In this document: in pieces, positions 1 to 13,700 of the stretch | How positions within the stretch are numbered: the stretch's first letter is position 1 | Layout: each line of letters begins with the position of its first letter | DNA from: an uncultured Pelagibacteraceae bacterium | GTDB lineage: Bacteria; Pseudomonadota; Alphaproteobacteria; Pelagibacterales; Pelagibacteraceae | NCBI GenBank assembly: GCA_902605865.1 | Contig: CACLEJ010000007.1 | Coordinates: forward strand, 1 to 50,690 | Direction: 5' to 3' | Length of the DNA: 50,690 bases | Translations under genes and position numbers: made by a program | Notes under the pieces: generated by a model | What the model saw: the letters and a program-made list of their open reading frames with translations, nothing else | Databases searched by the model: none | Told to the model about the DNA's origin: nothing

Positions 1-1
1 G

Positions 2-685
2 AGATCTAAAAGATCATTAGACTACATTGGTAGTGAAGAAACTATTAAACCTCAATATGCGATTGAAAGATTATATGAACTTACCAAAGATAAAGATACT
101 TATATAACAACTGAAGTAGGTCAACATCAAATGTGGGCTGCTCAACACTATAAGTTCAATAAACCAAATAGATGGATGACTTCAGGGGGTCTTGGTACAA
201 TGGGATATGGCTTACCTGCAGCTGTTGGAGTTCAGATTGCACATCCTAAAAAATTAGTTATTGATATTGCTGGAGAAGCCTCTGTTTTAATGACTATGCA
301 AGAAATGTCTACTGCAGTGCAATACAATTTACCCATAAAAATATTTATTTTAAATAATGAATACATGGGAATGGTAAGACAATGGCAGGAATTACTACAT
401 GATAAAAATTATTCAGAAAGTTATACAGCCGCATTACCAGATTTTGTTAAAATGGCAGAAGCTTATGGTTGTGTAGGCATAAGAGCAAAAACACCTGAAG
501 AATTAGATGATAAGATTATTGAAATGTTAAATACAGATCAACCAGTAATATTTGATTGTCTTGTAGATAAACAAGAAAACTGTTTTCCAATGATACCGTC
601 TGGAAAACCTCATAATCAAATGTTACTAGGTCCTAAAGATCAAAAAGAAAAAAAGATTACTGGAAAGGGTAGAACACTGGTTTAA
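2..685 (+). CDS. ilvB: Acetolactate synthase large subunit, 3' part only
   Basis: Catalytic subunit of acetohydroxyacid synthase, the ThDP- and FAD-dependent first common step of valine/isoleucine (and, through ketoisovalerate, leucine) synthesis. The frame is open from base 2, so the gene begins outside the window; about 227 C-terminal residues are present, covering the ThDP-binding domain. Visible features are the TEVGQHQMW and GLGTMGYGLPAA stretches and the metal/ThDP motif, which reads G-E-A (codons near bases 269-277) followed by the paired Asn of ILNNEYMGMVRQW. Alphaproteobacterial homologues as I remember them read G-D-A there, so the usual metal-binding Asp appears as Glu. The stop codon overlaps the start of the small-subunit gene by one base (TAATG), as expected for a co-translated pair. 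Identity is very secure. Confidence 0.95.
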   Translation, partial: RSKRSLDYIGSEETIKPQYAIERLYELTKDKDTYITTEVGQHQMWAAQHYKFNKPNRWMTSGGLGTMGYGLPAAVGVQIAHPKKLVIDIAGEASVLMTMQEMSTAVQYNLPIKIFILNNEYMGMVRQWQELLHDKNYSESYTAALPDFVKMAEAYGCVGIRAKTPEELDDKIIEMLNTDQPVIFDCLVDKQENCFPMIPSGKPHNQMLLGPKDQKEKKITGKGRTLV

Positions 686-1232
686 TGGCTAACTCAAAAT
701 CAGCATATAGTTTTGCAGGAAAAAAACAGAAGCCTGATACTCATATTATAGTTGTATGGGTAGATAATGAGGCTGGAGTTTTAGCTCGTGTAGTTGGTTT
801 ATTTTCTGGAAGAGGCTACAATATCGAGTCCCTTGCAGTAGCTGAGGTCGATCAGAAGCAAAATATTTCAAGAATAACAATTGTAACTACCGGTACACCA
901 CAAGTAGTAGATCAGATTAAACTTCAATTAAAAAAATTAGTTCCAGTTCATAAAGTAGCAGATTTTAAGAGAGAAGATAAAAATGTTATTTTTAAAGAAA
1001 TGGCATTGTTTAAGTTTGTTGCAAACAATGGTAAATTAAATAAAGCTTTGAAGCTTGTAAAAATTTTAACCCAGTAATATTAGATCAAACTTATAAATCA
1101 AATGTTATACAAATTACAGCTTTAAGAAGAGAAATAGACACTATGTCAAAAAATTTAAAAAAATTTGGTTTAGTGAGTGTTTCAAGAACAGGCGCAGTCG
1201 CTATGACAAGAGGATCAGAAATATTTAAATAA
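685..1232 (+). CDS. ilvN: Acetolactate synthase small (regulatory) subunit, frameshifted
   Basis: Regulatory ACT-domain subunit (IlvN/IlvH) that activates the large subunit and gives valine feedback control. The first frame encodes 130 residues with the ACT signature (VDNEAGVLARVVGLFSGRGY, about residues 26-45) and stops at 1077. The missing C-terminal half continues in the -1 frame from about base 1056 to a stop at 1230-1232, ending in LVSVSRTGAVAMTRG, the typical IlvH tail. Restoring one A in the A5-T4 run near 1054-1062 would give a single protein of about 182 residues, a normal length for the family. No canonical slippery heptamer is evident, so a sequencing/assembly slip or a real recent mutation is more likely than programmed frameshifting. 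Lies between ilvB and ilvC in one operon. Confidence 0.85.
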
Positions 1233-1244
1233 ATTAAAAATTAA

Positions 1245-2279
<1,035 letters not shown>

Positions 2280-2336
2280 ATAAATTATTGTTTTATTTGG
2301 TCTAAAATAGCCATTTTATTTTGCAATCTGAGCGTG

Positions 2337-2357
2337 AGCATGTATGATACACATGCT
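2337..2357 (+). promoter_or_regulatory. Inverted repeat just upstream of leuA
   Basis: AGCATGT and ACATGCT form a perfect 7-base inverted repeat around the 7-base centre ATGATAC, extendable by a T-A pair and a G-T wobble. It ends 12 bases before the leuA ATG, where a ribosome site would be expected, and none is visible. It is not followed by a T run, so it is not a typical terminator. It could be an RNA hairpin controlling leuA translation or a regulator binding site. The 90-base gap is otherwise unremarkable apart from a weak AAAAT/ATTTT hairpin at 2304-2317. Confidence 0.4.
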
Positions 2358-2369
2358 TAAATTAATTAA

Positions 2370-4993
<2,624 letters not shown>

Positions 4994-4998
4994 TCAAA

Positions 4999-5841
4999 AT
5001 GTCTAGAGAAATGGGCAGAGATGATTTGGTTATATCTGCTCGTTCAATTTTTTTGAATAAAGGCAATAGACGAAAATTTTCACTTTTAACTTTAATTGTA
5101 GTATCCATAATTGTTCTATCATTAGAATATTTTAAAACAGGACCTATTAATCAGTTTAGGTCAGTAGCCAAAGATGCTGTTTTTAAAACTTCATATATTA
5201 TATCATTACCATTTTTATCTTTAAAAAATGCTTATTACGGTGTTAGTGATATTTTAAAAATACATGAAGAAAATAAACAACTTAAGATTATTGATTTAAA
5301 TATTGAAGAGTTAAAACTTGAAAATCAATTTTTAAAAGAAGAAAATTTAAGGCTTAATGCACTGATTGAAGAAAAAAACCTCTTTTCAGATAATTATCAT
5401 TTAACCAAAATTTTACTTGATCAGAATAGCCCATATTTACGATCAATTGTGATTAATAAGGGTTTCAAACATGATATTAAAATAGGCTCAGCTGTGCGAA
5501 GTGGATCATATTTTATAGGTAAGGTAGTTGGAGTTAATTACTTAACCTCGAGAGTTTTATTAATAAATGATCTTAATAGTAAGATACCAGTAATAATTGA
5601 ACCTAGTGGAACCAGCGCAATAGTTTCAGGGAATGGAAGTAAATTTAATGGTGATATTGAGTATCTGCCTGAAAAAGATCAAGTCCAAGAGGGTCATATT
5701 GTTTATACTTCAGGAGCTGATGGGATAATTTCCTCTGGAATACCCATAGGCAAAATAACTTTTATAAACAACAAAAAATATGTGAAATTTTTTGCAGATT
5801 TCGATCAAATAAAATTTGTTAAGGTTTATTTTAAAAAGTGA
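4999..5841 (+). CDS. mreC: Rod shape-determining protein MreC
   Basis: Bitopic inner-membrane protein whose periplasmic part scaffolds the elongasome between MreB, MreD and PBP2. The 280 residues contain a cytoplasmic N-terminus (about 1-30), one membrane helix (about residues 31-47, LLTLIVVSIIVLSL), a Glu/Leu/Asn-rich coiled coil (about 90-135) and the beta-rich MreC domain (about 135-280), including the IVINKGFKHDIKIGSAV stretch. The gene overlaps mreD by 4 bases (GTGA). Confidence 0.93.
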   Translation: MSREMGRDDLVISARSIFLNKGNRRKFSLLTLIVVSIIVLSLEYFKTGPINQFRSVAKDAVFKTSYIISLPFLSLKNAYYGVSDILKIHEENKQLKIIDLNIEELKLENQFLKEENLRLNALIEEKNLFSDNYHLTKILLDQNSPYLRSIVINKGFKHDIKIGSAVRSGSYFIGKVVGVNYLTSRVLLINDLNSKIPVIIEPSGTSAIVSGNGSKFNGDIEYLPEKDQVQEGHIVYTSGADGIISSGIPIGKITFINNKKYVKFFADFDQIKFVKVYFKK

Positions 5842-6368
5842 GTTTATTTGCTAACAGAATTTATTCTAAGACAATCACAAGTTTACCCACTTTAATTTTA
5901 TTTTTAGTCGTAATTTTAGGTTTAAATATTAATATTATTTATAAAAATTATGATTTTATCATAAACTTTAGCTACATAATTGTATTCTTCTGGAGTTTAA
6001 AAAAACCAGACTATCTAGGTTATGGATTAATTTTTTTTGCAGGTATTATAAATGATGTAGTTCAAAGTTTGCCAATTGGAATATCTTCCCTAGATTATTT
6101 ATTATTATCTGCGATTGCAGCATTTATAAGAAATAGAATAATCATAAACAATTTAATTTTTGATTGGATATCATTTTTCATAGCAATTTTAATTGTAGGA
6201 TCAGTAAATTACATTATATTAATAACAATATTTAAAATTCCAATTGTCTATGAAAGTTTAATATTGGGTTTATTCGTTACATTTTTAATTTACCCTATAT
6301 TTTTCAAAATATTTGTTTGGGTAGATAATATGGTGCTAGTTAAAAATAATGATAAAAAAAACAGATAA
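5838..6368 (+). CDS. mreD: Rod shape-determining protein MreD
   Basis: Small polytopic membrane protein of the elongasome. The 176 residues are almost entirely hydrophobic, with about five predicted membrane segments and the conserved stretch YGLIFFAGIINDVVQSLPIG (about residues 57-76), in which the D-x-x-x-x-x-P-x-G pattern is typical of MreD. The start is GTG inside the mreC stop, and the 3' end overlaps mrdA by 20 bases. Assignment rests on hydrophobicity, this motif and position between mreC and mrdA. Confidence 0.9.
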   Translation: MSLFANRIYSKTITSLPTLILFLVVILGLNINIIYKNYDFIINFSYIIVFFWSLKKPDYLGYGLIFFAGIINDVVQSLPIGISSLDYLLLSAIAAFIRNRIIINNLIFDWISFFIAILIVGSVNYIILITIFKIPIVYESLILGLFVTFLIYPIFFKIFVWVDNMVLVKNNDKKNR

Positions 6369-8295
6369 TTTAAATAAAAATAAAATTATAAGTAGAAGAC
6401 TTTTTATTTTAGTTGCTGCAAAAATTGGGTTACTTGGGATTGTTACTTCAAGATTATATAATCTGCAAATTTCTGAAAAGCAAAAATATGAAGTTTTATC
6501 TGACAAAAATAGAATTAGAGAATGGAAAACTCCACCTCAAAGAGGAATAATAACTGATTATTTTAATAATGTTATTGCAGACAACCGAAGAGTTTATCAA
6601 GTTCATTTATCTCTTGAAGAAGTTTCCAATTTTAATAATTCAATTTTTAAACTTAAAAATATTATAAATCTTAAAGAGGATGAAATAAAAAAAATATATG
6701 AGAATAAAGAAAAGTCTAAGCCGTGGGATACTTTAATAATTTCTGAAAATTTATCATGGAATGAATTTTCTAAATTAAATTTGTACTTGCATGAATTGGA
6801 AGGTGCAAAGCCAGTTTTGTCTACTTCAAGACATTACCCTTATTCCAATGATCTAGTACATGTTATTGGTTATGTGGGTGATGCAACAACTAAAGATATT
6901 CAAAATAAAAAAAAAATAGAAGAAAACTTTGTACCAGGTTTAAAAGTCGGAAAAATTGGTATCGAAAATTCAAAAGATACTGACCTAATAGGAAATCATG
7001 GAACTAAAAGATATGAAGTAAATGCATCAGGAAAAAAAATAAGTGAAATTAGTTATAACAAAGAAACTCAAGGTGAAAATTTAAGAACGACCATTGACTT
7101 AGAAATTCAGCAATTAGCTCAAGAGTTATTAAAAAAAAAGGCAGGCTCAATATGTGTTATGGACATATACACAGGTGAAGTAATTACTATGGCATCGTCC
7201 CCAACCTATGATCCAAATAAGTTTACACATGGAATAAGTACTAAAGATTGGAATGAAATTAAAAATAATAAGTTAAGACCTTTACTAAATAAATCATTAG
7301 CTGGATTATATTCTCCAGGATCAACCATAAAACCCTTAGTTGCACTTGCTGCATTAGAATATGGAATAATTGATCAAAAGTTTAAAGTAAACTGCAAAGG
7401 CCATGATCATCCTTATGAGTTGTATGGAGAAAGATATCATTGTTGGAAAAAAAATGGCCATGGGATAATGAGTATGAGAAATGCCATTAAACAGTCATGT
7501 GATATTTATTTTTATGAAGTCGCAAGGCTTTTAGGTGTAGATAAGCTTTCATTAATTGCAAAAAGATATGGTCTAGGTTCAAAAGTTTTAGAAGATTTTT
7601 TTTCAGAAGAAAAAAAAGGAATTGTCCCCTCAACGAAATGGAAAAAACAAGTTTTAGAACAGTCTTGGTACCTTGGTGAAACTGTAATTACTGGAATAGG
7701 ACAGGGTTACATTCAGACTACCCCACTTCAATTATGTTTGATGACAGCGCAATTGGCTAATGGAGGCTATAAAATTAAGCCAAATTTAATTTATGATAAA
7801 GAAATAGATTTAGATAAAATTAAATCTAAAATAGAAAGTGAAAAAAATAAATCTGTAAGTAAAAATATTTTAAAAGATCATAAATTTAAACACTATGAAA
7901 GACTTTACAGAAATCCAAATAATTTAAAGTTAGTTCTTGATGCAATGTATGGGTCAACTAATGAACAATTTGGAACCTCCTTCAGATCTAGACACAAAGA
8001 AGATAAATACAAGTTTGCTGGAAAAACTGGGACATCTCAAGTTAAAAGAATTACTGACCAAGATAGAGAGCTTGATTTAGAACTTGAAGAGATAGAATAT
8101 AAAAGTAGAGACCATGCCTTATTTGTTGCATTTGCGCCTTATGATAAACCAAGATATGCTCTTAGTGTTTTAATAGAGCATGGAGGCTCTGGTAGTAAAG
8201 CAGCTGCCCCACTAGCAAATAAATTAATAAAAAAAATTTTAGATAGGCATGAATTAAGAGAAAAAATTAGAGAAGATTTAAAAAAATTTGCATGA
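6349..8295 (+). CDS. mrdA: Penicillin-binding protein 2 (peptidoglycan transpeptidase)
   Basis: Class B penicillin-binding protein that cross-links peptidoglycan during lateral wall growth with RodA. The 648-residue protein has an N-terminal membrane anchor (about residues 18-36), the PBP dimerisation region (about 50-230) and the transpeptidase domain with all three motifs: S325-T-I-K328 (nucleophile Ser325), S383-C-D385 and K559-T-G-T562. HYPYSNDLVHVIGYVG is also typical. The gene overlaps both mreD (20 bases) and rodA (4 bases, ATGA). Confidence 0.96.
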   Translation: MIKKTDNLNKNKIISRRLFILVAAKIGLLGIVTSRLYNLQISEKQKYEVLSDKNRIREWKTPPQRGIITDYFNNVIADNRRVYQVHLSLEEVSNFNNSIFKLKNIINLKEDEIKKIYENKEKSKPWDTLIISENLSWNEFSKLNLYLHELEGAKPVLSTSRHYPYSNDLVHVIGYVGDATTKDIQNKKKIEENFVPGLKVGKIGIENSKDTDLIGNHGTKRYEVNASGKKISEISYNKETQGENLRTTIDLEIQQLAQELLKKKAGSICVMDIYTGEVITMASSPTYDPNKFTHGISTKDWNEIKNNKLRPLLNKSLAGLYSPGSTIKPLVALAALEYGIIDQKFKVNCKGHDHPYELYGERYHCWKKNGHGIMSMRNAIKQSCDIYFYEVARLLGVDKLSLIAKRYGLGSKVLEDFFSEEKKGIVPSTKWKKQVLEQSWYLGETVITGIGQGYIQTTPLQLCLMTAQLANGGYKIKPNLIYDKEIDLDKIKSKIESEKNKSVSKNILKDHKFKHYERLYRNPNNLKLVLDAMYGSTNEQFGTSFRSRHKEDKYKFAGKTGTSQVKRITDQDRELDLELEEIEYKSRDHALFVAFAPYDKPRYALSVLIEHGGSGSKAAAPLANKLIKKILDRHELREKIREDLKKFA

Positions 8296-9422
8296 TACTT
8301 TCAACGTCACTAAATTCTACTAGCTATTCATTTTTTGATAAACTGAAGGCTGTTGACTACTTTTTAATAATAATTGTTGCAATAATTGGTTCAATGAGTG
8401 TTTTTTCAATTTATTCTACAGAAAATGGGAACTTCTCTTTTTATACTAAAAATCATCTAACTAGATTTCTAATATTTTTTTCTATGTTTTTAGTTCTGTC
8501 ATTTGTAAGAGTTTCGTTTTGGTATAGACAGGCATATATTTTTTATATTCTTGGAATTTTACTTTTACTACTTGTAATTTTTTTTGGAATTTCAGCCTCA
8601 GGGTCTAAACGATGGTTAAATTTTTTCATAATGAACCTTCAGCCTTCAGAACTGATGAAAATTGCAATAATAGTTTGTTTTGCAAGATATTATCATCGTA
8701 TTCAAAGCTCAGATATTCAAAGTTATAAATATTTATTACAACCAATTATACTTTTGTTGATACCTTGCTATTTAGTTATAACTCAACCTGATTTAGGAAC
8801 AGCGATTTTAATAGCAGGAAGTGGGTTGGTTGTTATTTGGTTAGCAGGACTTAATTTAAAATATTTTATATATTCAGGATTAATATTATTAGTCTCATTA
8901 CCTTTTGTAATTTCAATTTTAAAACCATATCAAAAATCAAGAATATTAACTTTTTTTAATCCAGACAGAGACCCATTGGGTGCAGGTTATCAAATAATTC
9001 AATCTAAAATAGCAATTGGTTCAGGAGGATTGATAGGCAAAGGTTTCTTGCAAGGTACACAAAGTTATCTTGAATTTTTACCTGAAAAACACACTGACTT
9101 TATTTTTACTCTTTTCTCTGAAGAATTTGGCTTTCTTGGATCTATAGTATTAATTTTATTTTACGCTTTATTAATTTACAGAATAATAAGGATTGGATCT
9201 TCTAGTAGATCATTTTTTGCAAAACTATACTGTTTTGGTTTTGCATCTGCTTTATTCTTATATATTTTTGTAAATATTGCTATGGTAGTTGGGTTGTTGC
9301 CAATAGTTGGAGCACCACTTCCTATCATGTCATATGGAGGATCATCTATGTTATCAATAATGCTTGGTTTAAGTATCGTAATGAGCTGCAAAATTTACAG
9401 TCGAGATCCGATCGGTAATTAA
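8292..9422 (+). CDS. rodA: Rod shape-determining protein RodA (SEDS glycosyltransferase)
   Basis: SEDS-family peptidoglycan polymerase that works with PBP2. The 376 residues form about ten membrane helices; family landmarks include GSKRWLNFFIMNLQPSELMK, TQPDLGTAI, the loop with GKGFLQGTQSYLEFLPEKHTDFIFT and the C-terminal LPIVGAPLPIMSYGGSSM. Last gene of the mre operon; the next 73 bases separate it from a new gene set. Confidence 0.97.
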   Translation: MILSTSLNSTSYSFFDKLKAVDYFLIIIVAIIGSMSVFSIYSTENGNFSFYTKNHLTRFLIFFSMFLVLSFVRVSFWYRQAYIFYILGILLLLLVIFFGISASGSKRWLNFFIMNLQPSELMKIAIIVCFARYYHRIQSSDIQSYKYLLQPIILLLIPCYLVITQPDLGTAILIAGSGLVVIWLAGLNLKYFIYSGLILLVSLPFVISILKPYQKSRILTFFNPDRDPLGAGYQIIQSKIAIGSGGLIGKGFLQGTQSYLEFLPEKHTDFIFTLFSEEFGFLGSIVLILFYALLIYRIIRIGSSSRSFFAKLYCFGFASALFLYIFVNIAMVVGLLPIVGAPLPIMSYGGSSMLSIMLGLSIVMSCKIYSRDPIGN

Positions 9423-9436
9423 GATATTGTAAATAG

Positions 9437-9470
9437 TTGTCCACCGCGATCAAATAACATCTATTATAAT
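9437..9470 (+). promoter_or_regulatory. Possible promoter for the 9.5-18.5 kb gene set
   Basis: In the 73-base gap after rodA, TTGTCC (9437-9442) and overlapping -10-like elements TATTAT (9462-9467) and TATAAT (9465-9470) resemble a sigma-70 promoter. The spacer is 19 to 22 bases, longer than ideal. Transcription would begin near 9477, about 20-30 bases before the first gene. Inference from pattern only; no rho-independent terminator for rodA is visible here. Confidence 0.35.
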
Positions 9471-9495
9471 TTATCTTACCAACTATATTTTTTTT

Positions 9496-10737
9496 GTGTC
9501 AGAAAAAATGTTAAAAGTTGGTATAATTGGAGCAGGAATTCAAGGAGTCTGTAATGCTCTTTTTCTTCAAAAAAAAGGATATCAAGTAATTTTATTTGAT
9601 AGAGATGAACCTGGAAATGCAGCTTCATATGGTAATGCAGGTCATTTTTCACCTTATGCATCAGTTCCATTAAATAGACCTGATGTTTTAGGGGATGTGC
9701 CATCTATGCTTATGAGCTCAAGAGGACCTTTGGCACTTAAATGGAATTATGTTCCAAAAATGATCCCTTGGTTTTCAAAATTTTTAATGAATTGTACTAA
9801 TGATAAAATGATGCATACCGCAAAAAATATGCATCAAATTTTAGATCAATCATTACTGGCTTATGATGAACTATTCGAAGAGATAGATTTAGATGGTTTA
9901 GTTGAAAATAATGGAATTTTATATGTCTGGAATGAAAAAAATTTAAAAAGTAGAGAATTAGAAATAAAAATTAGAGACGATCTAGGCGTTAAACAACAAG
10001 TGGTAAATAAAAAAGAAATACATGATTTAGAACCAAATTTAAAACCATTTTATCATGGAGGTGTTTTCTATGATTATGCAAGACACGCAAGAAATCCAAA
10101 AAAAATATTATTAAAGCTATTTGAAAATTTTATAAAAAAAGGTGGAAAGTTTTTAAAACTTAATATCCAAGATTTAAATTTTGACGAGCAAAAACCTGTT
10201 TTAAGATCAGAAACCCAAAGATTTGTTTTTGATAAATTAGTTATTGCATGTGGTGCGTTTTCAAAAAAACTTACTGATAAACTTCATGAAAATATTCCAC
10301 TGGATACCGAAAGAGGGTATCATGTTCATTTTAAAGATTTTGATCATTTAATTTCTAGACCAGTGGTTTATTCTAACAGAGGGTTTGGAATGTCACCAAT
10401 GGATCAAGGGTTGAGAGTAGTTGGAACTGTGGAGTTTGGTGGTCTAGAAAATGCTTTATCAAAACCTAGGATCAAAAACTTAATTTTAAATGCAAAGGAT
10501 ATGCTTGACGGTTTGCCTGAGCACAAAGATGAGTGGTTAGGGTTTAGACCTACACTGCCAGATTTTTTACCAATAATTGGACCATCAAAAAATTATAAAA
10601 ATGTATTTTACTCATTTGGTCATCATCATTTAGGATGGACTTTAGGTGCAATTTCTGGAAAAATAGTGTCTGGTATGATTGCAAATGAAAATACTAATAT
10701 GGATTTAAAGCCTTACAGTTCAGTTAGATTTGCCTAA
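9496..10737 (+). CDS. FAD-dependent oxidoreductase, D-amino-acid dehydrogenase-like
   Basis: DAO-superfamily flavoenzyme, closest in architecture to DadA, which oxidatively deaminates D-amino acids to 2-oxo acids at the inner membrane. The 413 residues begin with a dinucleotide-binding motif VGIIGAGIQG and show the later LVIACGAFSKKL flavin element, ERGYHVHF, and the C-terminal GFRPTLPDFLPIIGPS followed by GHHHLGWTLG, all typical of DadA-like proteins. The start is either GTG at 9496 (MSEKMLKVG) or ATG at 9508 (MLKVG), and neither has a strong ribosome site. It heads a plus-strand series and lies 14 bases before a 2-oxo-acid oxidoreductase that could consume its product. Substrate is not determinable; proline, sarcosine or hydroxyproline relatives share the fold. 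Confidence 0.85.
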   Translation: MSEKMLKVGIIGAGIQGVCNALFLQKKGYQVILFDRDEPGNAASYGNAGHFSPYASVPLNRPDVLGDVPSMLMSSRGPLALKWNYVPKMIPWFSKFLMNCTNDKMMHTAKNMHQILDQSLLAYDELFEEIDLDGLVENNGILYVWNEKNLKSRELEIKIRDDLGVKQQVVNKKEIHDLEPNLKPFYHGGVFYDYARHARNPKKILLKLFENFIKKGGKFLKLNIQDLNFDEQKPVLRSETQRFVFDKLVIACGAFSKKLTDKLHENIPLDTERGYHVHFKDFDHLISRPVVYSNRGFGMSPMDQGLRVVGTVEFGGLENALSKPRIKNLILNAKDMLDGLPEHKDEWLGFRPTLPDFLPIIGPSKNYKNVFYSFGHHHLGWTLGAISGKIVSGMIANENTNMDLKPYSSVRFA

Positions 10738-10751
10738 AAAGGTTAAATAGT

Positions 10752-13700
10752 GTGGAAATTAAACTTGAAGACAAATATAAATTAAGTAAAGGCACTAGAT
10801 TTTTAACAGGTGCTCAAGCTCTTGTTCGAGTTCCAATTGTTCAAGCAAGAAGAGATAAACAAAAAAAATTAAATACAGCGTGTTATATTTCTGGTTATAG
10901 AGGTTCTCCTTTAGGGGGGTATGACCAACAGATTTTAAAAAATAAAAAATATTTGAATGAAAATAATATTTTTTTTCAACCAGGAATAAATGAAGAACTT
11001 GCAGCAACTTCTTTATGGGGCACACAGCAAGTTAATTTAAGAAAACATGATAAATATGATGGGGTTTTTGGCATATGGTATGGTAAAGGGCCAGGAGTAG
11101 ATAGAGCAGGAGATGCTTTAAAACATGTAAATCTGGCAGGAACCTCAAAGTTTGGAGGTGTCATTGCTTTAATGGGAGATGACCATATATGTGAATCTTC
11201 AACAACCTCTCATCAAAGTGAATTTGCAATGATTGATGCGATGATACCTTTTTTTAATCCAAGTGGTGTTCAAGAAATATTAGATTATGGAATAATAGGA
11301 ATCGAATTATCAAGAAAAAGTGGTTGTTGGGTAGGAATAAAGTGTGTTCATGATAACGTGAGTTCTGGAGCGACAGTTGACTTGGATGAAAACAGATTAA
11401 AACTTACTGATGTTTTAAGTGATAACTATCCATCCGAAGGTTTAAATATAAGACTCAAAGACACTGCACAAGAAAAAGAATATCGGCTACACCACCATAA
11501 AATAAAATATGTAAAAGAATTTTGTAAATTAAATAGTTTAAATAAATTAATTTTTGATTCTGAAAATCCAAAAGTTGGAATAATTAGCACTGGAAAATCT
11601 TTTTTGGATACAAAATTAGGGCTAGAAAAAATAGGAATAAATGAAGATATTGCTAATCAAGTAGGAATTAAATTTCTTAAAATTGCTATGCCTTGGCCAT
11701 TAGAGGAAACAATAATTGAAAAATTTTCTGAAAATTTAGAAAAAATTATTGTTGTTGAAGAAAAAAGATCAATAATTGAAACACAAGTTAAAGAAATATT
11801 ATTTAATAAAAATTTAAATGTAAAAGTTGTTGGAAAAAAAGATGAAAATAATAATGATTTATTTGTTTCATCTGGAGCTTTGGATCCAGGAGAAATTGGT
11901 TTAAAAATATCTGAAATAATTAATTATCTTAATTTACCAGATAAAATAAATAATTTTTCAAACGAATTAAAGTCTTTGAAAGAAAAAACTAATTCAAATA
12001 TATCTTTAAAAAGAATTCCACATTTCTGCTCTGGATGCCCTCATAATACCTCAACAAGAATACCGGAAGGTAGTCGAGCAATTACAGGTATCAGTTGTGC
12101 TTATCTTGTTGAACATATGGAAAGAGACAATGAGGGCTTTTCACAAATGGGATCCGAGGGGGCAACTTGGGTTGGTGAGTCTGTATTTAGTAACACAGAT
12201 CATGTTTTTCAAAACATGGGAGATGGGACTTACATCCATTCAGGAATTCTCTCCATAAGGCATGCAGTTGCTGCAAAAACTAAAATGACTTTTAAGATTT
12301 TGTATAATGATGCTGTTGCTTTAACAGGAGGTCAAGCATTAGATGGATTACCAACAGTTGCTCAAATGTCTAAACAACTTGAAGCAGAAGGTGTTGAAGA
12401 AATTGCAATAATCACAGATGAAATTGAAAAATATAGCGATAGAGGAGGTTTTGCGGGAAATTCTAAAATTTACGATAGAAAAAATATTATAGATGTTCAG
12501 ATTGAATTGAGCAAAATTAATGGAACAACTGTAATAATTTATGATCAAACTTGTGCAGCCGAGAAAAGAAGGAGAAGAAAAAAAGGTATCTTGGAAGAGC
12601 CTAAGAAAAAAATTTTTATTAATAAAGACTTATGCGAAGGTTGTGGAGATTGTGGAATTCAATCTAATTGTGTTTCTATTGCGCCTGTAGAAACTGAGTA
12701 TGGAAGAAAAAGACAAATTGACCAATCTTCTTGTAACAAAGATTACACATGTGTTGATGGTTTTTGTCCTAGTTTTGTAAGTCTTGAGGGAGATATAAGA
12801 CTTAAGAAAAATTATGACGATAATTTAATTAATAAAATAAATTCAAAGATAGACGATCCAATATTACCTCAAATTAATAAATCTTTTGGAATAATGATTG
12901 CTGGAATTGGTGGCACAGGAGTTGTTACAATTGGAGCTGTGCTTGCAACCGCTTCCCAAATAGATGGAAAAGGATCAGGGGTTTTAGATATGACTGGATT
13001 AGCACAAAAAGGTGGAGCTGTTAAAAGTTTCTTAAGAATTTTTGAAAAACCAGAAGATGTTGGAGCAATAAGGTTATCTTATGGCGACACTAACTTACTT
13101 CTAGGATTTGATTTACTTGTATCAAATGATTTAGAAATAATAAAAACCTTAGATAAAAAAATTTCAAAATTAATAATTAATACAGATGAAATTATGCCTG
13201 GAGATTTTACAAGGGACAAAAATTTTTACTTACCATTTGATGAAATGAGAAATAATTTAATTAATATAGCAGGTCAAGAAAATATAAAGTTTATATCATC
13301 AAATAAAATCACATCAAAGATTTTAGGAAATTCAATTTTATCAAATATGTTTAATGTTGGAGTAGCATATCAATCAGGCTTAATACCAATTTCAGCTTCA
13401 TCAATTGAAAAAGCAATTGAGTTAAATGGTGCAAGTGTAAAAGATAATATTAATGCATTTAGATTTGGAAGACACTATGAAAATTTAAAAGAGGAAGTAG
13501 TAGATATAATTAAAGATGAGCCAGAAGTACTAGAGGGTTTCGATGAAAAATATAAGAACAGATTTAAGTTTTTGGAAGATTATCAAAATATAAAATATGC
13601 TGAAAAATTTGGAGATCTTGTAAGCTATGCGAGAAAGATAGATAAAAATATAGGAAACGGCAGTCAATTCTCAACTGCAGTCTTAAAAAATTATTTTAAA

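Noticed and set aside
1050..1080. Programmed -1 frameshifting in ilvN
   Set aside because: No X-XXY-YYZ slippery heptamer or downstream pseudoknot was recognised, and a one-base homopolymer deletion explains the break more simply.
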